Shown piece by piece: positions 5,579 through 8,162 of a stretch of 8,162 nt of DNA (position 1 is its first letter; every line of letters begins with the position of its first letter). Location: NCBI GenBank assembly GCA_024636425.1, contig JAGXHB010000089.1, forward strand, positions 1-8,162. Direction: 5' to 3'. The DNA comes from Roseobacter sp. (GTDB taxonomy: Bacteria; Pseudomonadota; Alphaproteobacteria; Rhodobacterales; Rhodobacteraceae). The notes under the pieces were generated by a model, which saw nothing but the letters and a program-made list of their open reading frames with translations, was not told the DNA's origin and ran no database searches. The translations under genes were made by a program, and so were the position numbers.

Positions 5579-7297
5579 ATGGCGATTGCCGAGAGGAATT
5601 TTGTGCGAGACGCAGGCACGCCAATACGCAGCGGTGACGTGGTTCTGGGCGACGATTGGGTCGCCCCGGACCAGACAGTCACTGAGGAACTGCGCGCCAA
5701 ACGGGCTCGCAGGGGCCTGTTTTCGCTGCGTGCGTCACCCCTGACCCGCAAGATCATCACGTTCAATCTGATCGCGTTGAACGTGCTTGTTGCGGGGATC
5801 CTCTACCTGAACTCTTCGCGCGACAGCCTTGCAGTACAACGGGGGGCGTCGCTGGTATCCGAAGCCGAACTTATCTCGAATGTCATCGAAGCGCAGTTGC
5901 CGCAGGATGCACCTGTCGACCTTGCTGCCGGAACTGATATTGATGTTGCGGCCAGTCTGGGCCAGCTTGATTTGCGCAGCGGTATCGAGGTGTTTGTTTT
6001 CAGCCCGGATGCTGGCCTGCTTGCACGCTCGGAAGGGCGGCTGTCCACCCCCGCCCAAGATGCGCAAACCGATGACCGCGCGCTGTTGACTGACGGGCTG
6101 AGCTGGCTTTGGGACAAGCTCTCGAGCCCGTTTGAAAGGGGTGCGGCCCAAGACACCTTGCCGATCGAAGAACAACTTCAACCCCTGGTGGTCGGTGCGC
6201 TGGAAAACGGGACGCAGATCCGCAACAGCCTGGACGTCAACGGCGGTATTCTTTTTACCGTTTCGACGCCGATCCTGCAGGCCGGTGTGCCTGTCGGTGT
6301 CGTGTCTGTCATCTCGGCAGCGGGTGAAATCGACAAACTTGTGCGCAGTGAACGCGAGCGGGTGTTGCAGATGTTCGTGATCGCGACCCTTGTTTCCATC
6401 GGGTTGAGCCTTGTGCTCGCGTCGACGATTGCCAACCCGCTGGCCGATCTGGCCGCCGCGGCAGAGCTTGGCCGCGACAAGGACGCGCGCAAGATGAACC
6501 CCGGTCGCATCCGCATTCCCGATCTGACCGCGCGTCCCGATGAGATCGGGCGTCTGTCCGGCGCTCTGCGTGGTATGGTGTCCGCACTTTATAACCGCAT
6601 TGACGGCAACGAACAGTTCGCCGCCGACGTCGCCCACGAGATCAAGAATCCGCTTGCCTCGCTGCGCTCAGCCGTTGGAACGCTCCGCCTGATCAAGCGT
6701 GAGGACCAGCGCGAAAAGCTTCTGGATGTGATTGACCATGATGTGCGCCGTCTTGACCGTCTGGTCAGCGACATCTCCAATGCGTCGCGGCTCGACAGCG
6801 AACTGGTCAAAGAAGAGGAAGAACCGTTCGATCTTCTAACAATGATCGGCAACCTGGGTCAGTATCTGGGCGAAGATGCTCGCAAACGCGGCATTGATTT
6901 CATCACTGACCTGCCCGAAACGCCTATCATCGTACATGGGCTCGAGGCGCGGCTGGCCCAGGTTTTCGTTAACCTTATCACCAACGCGGTATCGTTCTGC
7001 GAAGATGGTGATGCGATCCGGGTCTGGGCGCGCCAGCGTGAAAACCGCGTGTTGGTTGTCGTGGAAGACACTGGTCCCGGTATCCCCGATCAGGCTTTGA
7101 CCAAGATCTTCAAGCGTTTCTATTCGCAACGTCCCGAAGAGCACTTCGGCAATAACTCCGGTCTGGGGCTTGCCATATCAAAGCAGATTGTTGAAGCCCA
7201 TGGCGGTGTGATCTGGGCCGAGAATATTCGTCCGACAGAGGCCGATATCACGTCAGAGCCGCTTGGCGCACGCTTCGTTGTCGGCTTGCCTACCTGA
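5579..7297 (+). CDS. chvG: Membrane sensor histidine kinase ChvG
   Basis: This is a 572-aa inner-membrane kinase that phosphorylates ChvI in response to acid or envelope stress (ChvG/ExoS/BvrS family). Layout: a cytoplasmic N-terminal extension of about 57 residues with the acidic DVVLGDDWVAPD segment; TM1 about 58-78; a periplasmic sensing region of about 183 residues; TM2 about 262-285; HAMP linker about 286-342. The phosphoacceptor His353 lies in FAADVAHEIKNPLASLRSAV. ATP-binding boxes follow: N box VFVNLITNA (Asn465, Asn469), G1 VEDTGPGIP (Asp497), F box IFKRFYS, and G2 SGLGLAISKQIVEAHGG at 527-543. All catalytic motifs are intact. Start choice: ATG 5579 has only a weak ribosome site, whereas GTG 5603 has AGAGGA at 5592-5597 with 5-nt spacing. 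The latter would shorten the protein by eight residues without affecting any domain. hprK follows after 3 bp. Confidence 0.96.
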   Translation: MAIAERNFVRDAGTPIRSGDVVLGDDWVAPDQTVTEELRAKRARRGLFSLRASPLTRKIITFNLIALNVLVAGILYLNSSRDSLAVQRGASLVSEAELISNVIEAQLPQDAPVDLAAGTDIDVAASLGQLDLRSGIEVFVFSPDAGLLARSEGRLSTPAQDAQTDDRALLTDGLSWLWDKLSSPFERGAAQDTLPIEEQLQPLVVGALENGTQIRNSLDVNGGILFTVSTPILQAGVPVGVVSVISAAGEIDKLVRSERERVLQMFVIATLVSIGLSLVLASTIANPLADLAAAAELGRDKDARKMNPGRIRIPDLTARPDEIGRLSGALRGMVSALYNRIDGNEQFAADVAHEIKNPLASLRSAVGTLRLIKREDQREKLLDVIDHDVRRLDRLVSDISNASRLDSELVKEEEEPFDLLTMIGNLGQYLGEDARKRGIDFITDLPETPIIVHGLEARLAQVFVNLITNAVSFCEDGDAIRVWARQRENRVLVVVEDTGPGIPDQALTKIFKRFYSQRPEEHFGNNSGLGLAISKQIVEAHGGVIWAENIRPTEADITSEPLGARFVVGLPT

Positions 7298-7300
7298 CGG

Positions 7301-7744
7301 ATGACTGCCTCGGCACCATTGCCACAGATCTTTCACGCCACCACTGTGGCCGTCGAAGGCCGTGGCGTTGCCATTTTCGGTGCATCGGGTAGCGGTAAAT
7401 CCGCGCTGGCTCTCCAATTGATCGCCCTGGGGGCGCAACTCGTTGCCGACGATCGCACGATTATGGCAACGACTGGCAACTCTCTGACAGCGCGCGCGCC
7501 CGATACCATCGCGGGGCGGATCGAAGCGCGCGGCGTCGGGCTTTTGACGCTACCATTTGTCCCGGAAATCAAGGTTTACCTTGCCGTCGATATGGATCAG
7601 GCTGAGGAGAACAGACTGCCCCATCCGCATCACCGGACACTTCTGGGGCAGACCATTCCCTGCTTGTACCGTATCGACGCGCCTCATTTTGCTGCCGCCC
7701 TTTTTCTCATATTGAAAACCATGAAGCCTCTGCCAGATGATTGA
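7301..7744 (+). CDS. hprK: HPr kinase/phosphorylase, short alphaproteobacterial form
   Basis: HprK phosphorylates and dephosphorylates a regulatory serine on the phosphocarrier HPr, tuning the regulatory PTS in the cytosol. The protein is 147 aa, about half the size of the Firmicutes enzyme. It consists of the catalytic C-terminal domain alone, as is usual in alphaproteobacteria. Motifs: P-loop GASGSGKS at 27-34 (Lys33), acidic LVADDRT at 47-53, and the family signature IAGRIEARGVGLL at 70-82 with the ExRG element. Asp50 and Asp51 probably occupy the Walker-B-like position. The start lies 3 bp after the chvG stop with no strong ribosome site, which fits translational coupling. Its stop overlaps the rapZ start. 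In related genomes PTS genes (EIIA-type manX, ptsH) follow further downstream; that part lies outside this window. Confidence 0.95.
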   Translation: MTASAPLPQIFHATTVAVEGRGVAIFGASGSGKSALALQLIALGAQLVADDRTIMATTGNSLTARAPDTIAGRIEARGVGLLTLPFVPEIKVYLAVDMDQAEENRLPHPHHRTLLGQTIPCLYRIDAPHFAAALFLILKTMKPLPDD

Positions 7745-8162
7745 TCCCAAATCCAGCGCCAGACGCATCGTCCTTGTGACCGGCCCCGCGGGTGCCGGGC
7801 GCTCATCCACGTTAAATGTGCTGGAGGATGCCGGTTTCGAGGCGATCGACAACATTCCGCTGCGCATGCTACTCGCCCTGCTCGACGCGCCCGATCAGAT
7901 CAGGCCCCTTGCACTGGGGATTGATCCGCGCAACCGCGATTTCTCGACCGACCGCGTGGCCGAGGTTCTCGGGCAGATCCGAACGCGTCCTGACGTTGAT
8001 GTTGATCTGCTTTATCTCGAGTGTAGCACCGATGTCCTGCTGCGACGGTTTTCCGAGACGCGCCGGCGGCATCCCATGGCCTTCGCAGACAGCCCGGCTG
8101 ACGGCATACGCCGCGAAAAAGAACTGTTGCTGAGTGTTCGCGCACAAGCCGACATCCTGGTC
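7737..8162 (+). CDS. rapZ: RapZ/YvcJ family P-loop protein, N-terminal part
   Basis: This gene is cut by the right window edge: 142 codons are visible out of the roughly 290-300 usual for the family. The start ATG 7737-7739 overlaps the hprK stop at 7742-7744 (ATGATTGA), showing tight coupling. RapZ/YvcJ proteins bind nucleotides; E. coli RapZ is an RNA-binding adaptor that targets GlmZ sRNA for RNase E and so controls GlmS. Whether this protein does the same is unknown. Visible features: strand RIVLVTG, then Walker A GPAGAGRSS at 16-24, the family motif FEAIDNIP at 34-41, LGIDPRNRDF, and LLYLECSTDVLLRRFSETRRRHPM with the conserved ETRRRHP. The Walker A Lys is replaced by Arg22. The RNA-binding C-terminal domain lies outside the window. 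Confidence 0.95.
   Translation, partial: MIDPKSSARRIVLVTGPAGAGRSSTLNVLEDAGFEAIDNIPLRMLLALLDAPDQIRPLALGIDPRNRDFSTDRVAEVLGQIRTRPDVDVDLLYLECSTDVLLRRFSETRRRHPMAFADSPADGIRREKELLLSVRAQADILV

Noticed and set aside
5735..6637. Open frame of 300 codons on the minus strand
   Set aside because: It is antisense to chvG and its translation is compositionally odd, with no recognisable domain or ribosome site. It is a shadow of the real kinase gene.
1..8162. CRISPR array, insertion sequence, tRNA or rRNA
   Set aside because: No regularly spaced repeats, transposase motifs, terminal inverted repeats with target duplications, or tRNA/rRNA-like sequences were seen on either strand.

Overview
The window looks like a chromosomal segment of an alphaproteobacterium, most likely the Rhodobacterales / Roseobacter group. 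The best evidence is the gene order: pckA, transcribed divergently from chvI-chvG-hprK-rapZ. This order is characteristic of alphaproteobacteria, and the short (147-aa) HPr kinase and the ChvG-type kinase are lineage-typical forms. The assignment rests on recognised protein families and gene order, not on a database search.

Layout. Positions 1-624 hold the 3' part of a TauE/SafE-type membrane permease gene cut by the window edge. It meets a small XRE-type repressor gene (629-988, minus strand) tail to tail with only 4 bp between the stops. An AT-rich divergent intergenic region (989-1158) with two short dyads separates the repressor gene from a two-gene unit on the plus strand. The first gene of that unit (1159-2061) encodes a LysR-like winged helix-turn-helix joined to an atypical C-terminal domain. 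The second (2140-2856) encodes an unrecognised protein with GNAT-like features. Its ribosome-binding site lies inside a strong hairpin. A symmetric, probably bidirectional terminator (2864-2895) closes this unit and also serves the convergent pckA gene (2914-4512, minus).

The right half is conserved core. pckA (ATP-type PEP carboxykinase) and chvI diverge from a roughly 350-bp regulatory region holding five copies of GCGTCA/TGACGC. chvI (response regulator) and chvG (membrane sensor kinase) are followed closely by hprK (HPr kinase/phosphorylase) and rapZ (partial at the right edge, overlapping hprK by 8 bp). In alphaproteobacteria this cluster links envelope or acid stress sensing (ChvG-ChvI) to the regulatory phosphotransferase branch (HprK acting on HPr) and to central carbon flux through PckA.

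The least-explained part is 989-2860: an XRE repressor gene, a hybrid LysR-like regulator gene and a GNAT-like gene with an apparently occluded ribosome-binding site. The second most interesting part is the repeated-motif regulatory region between pckA and chvI.
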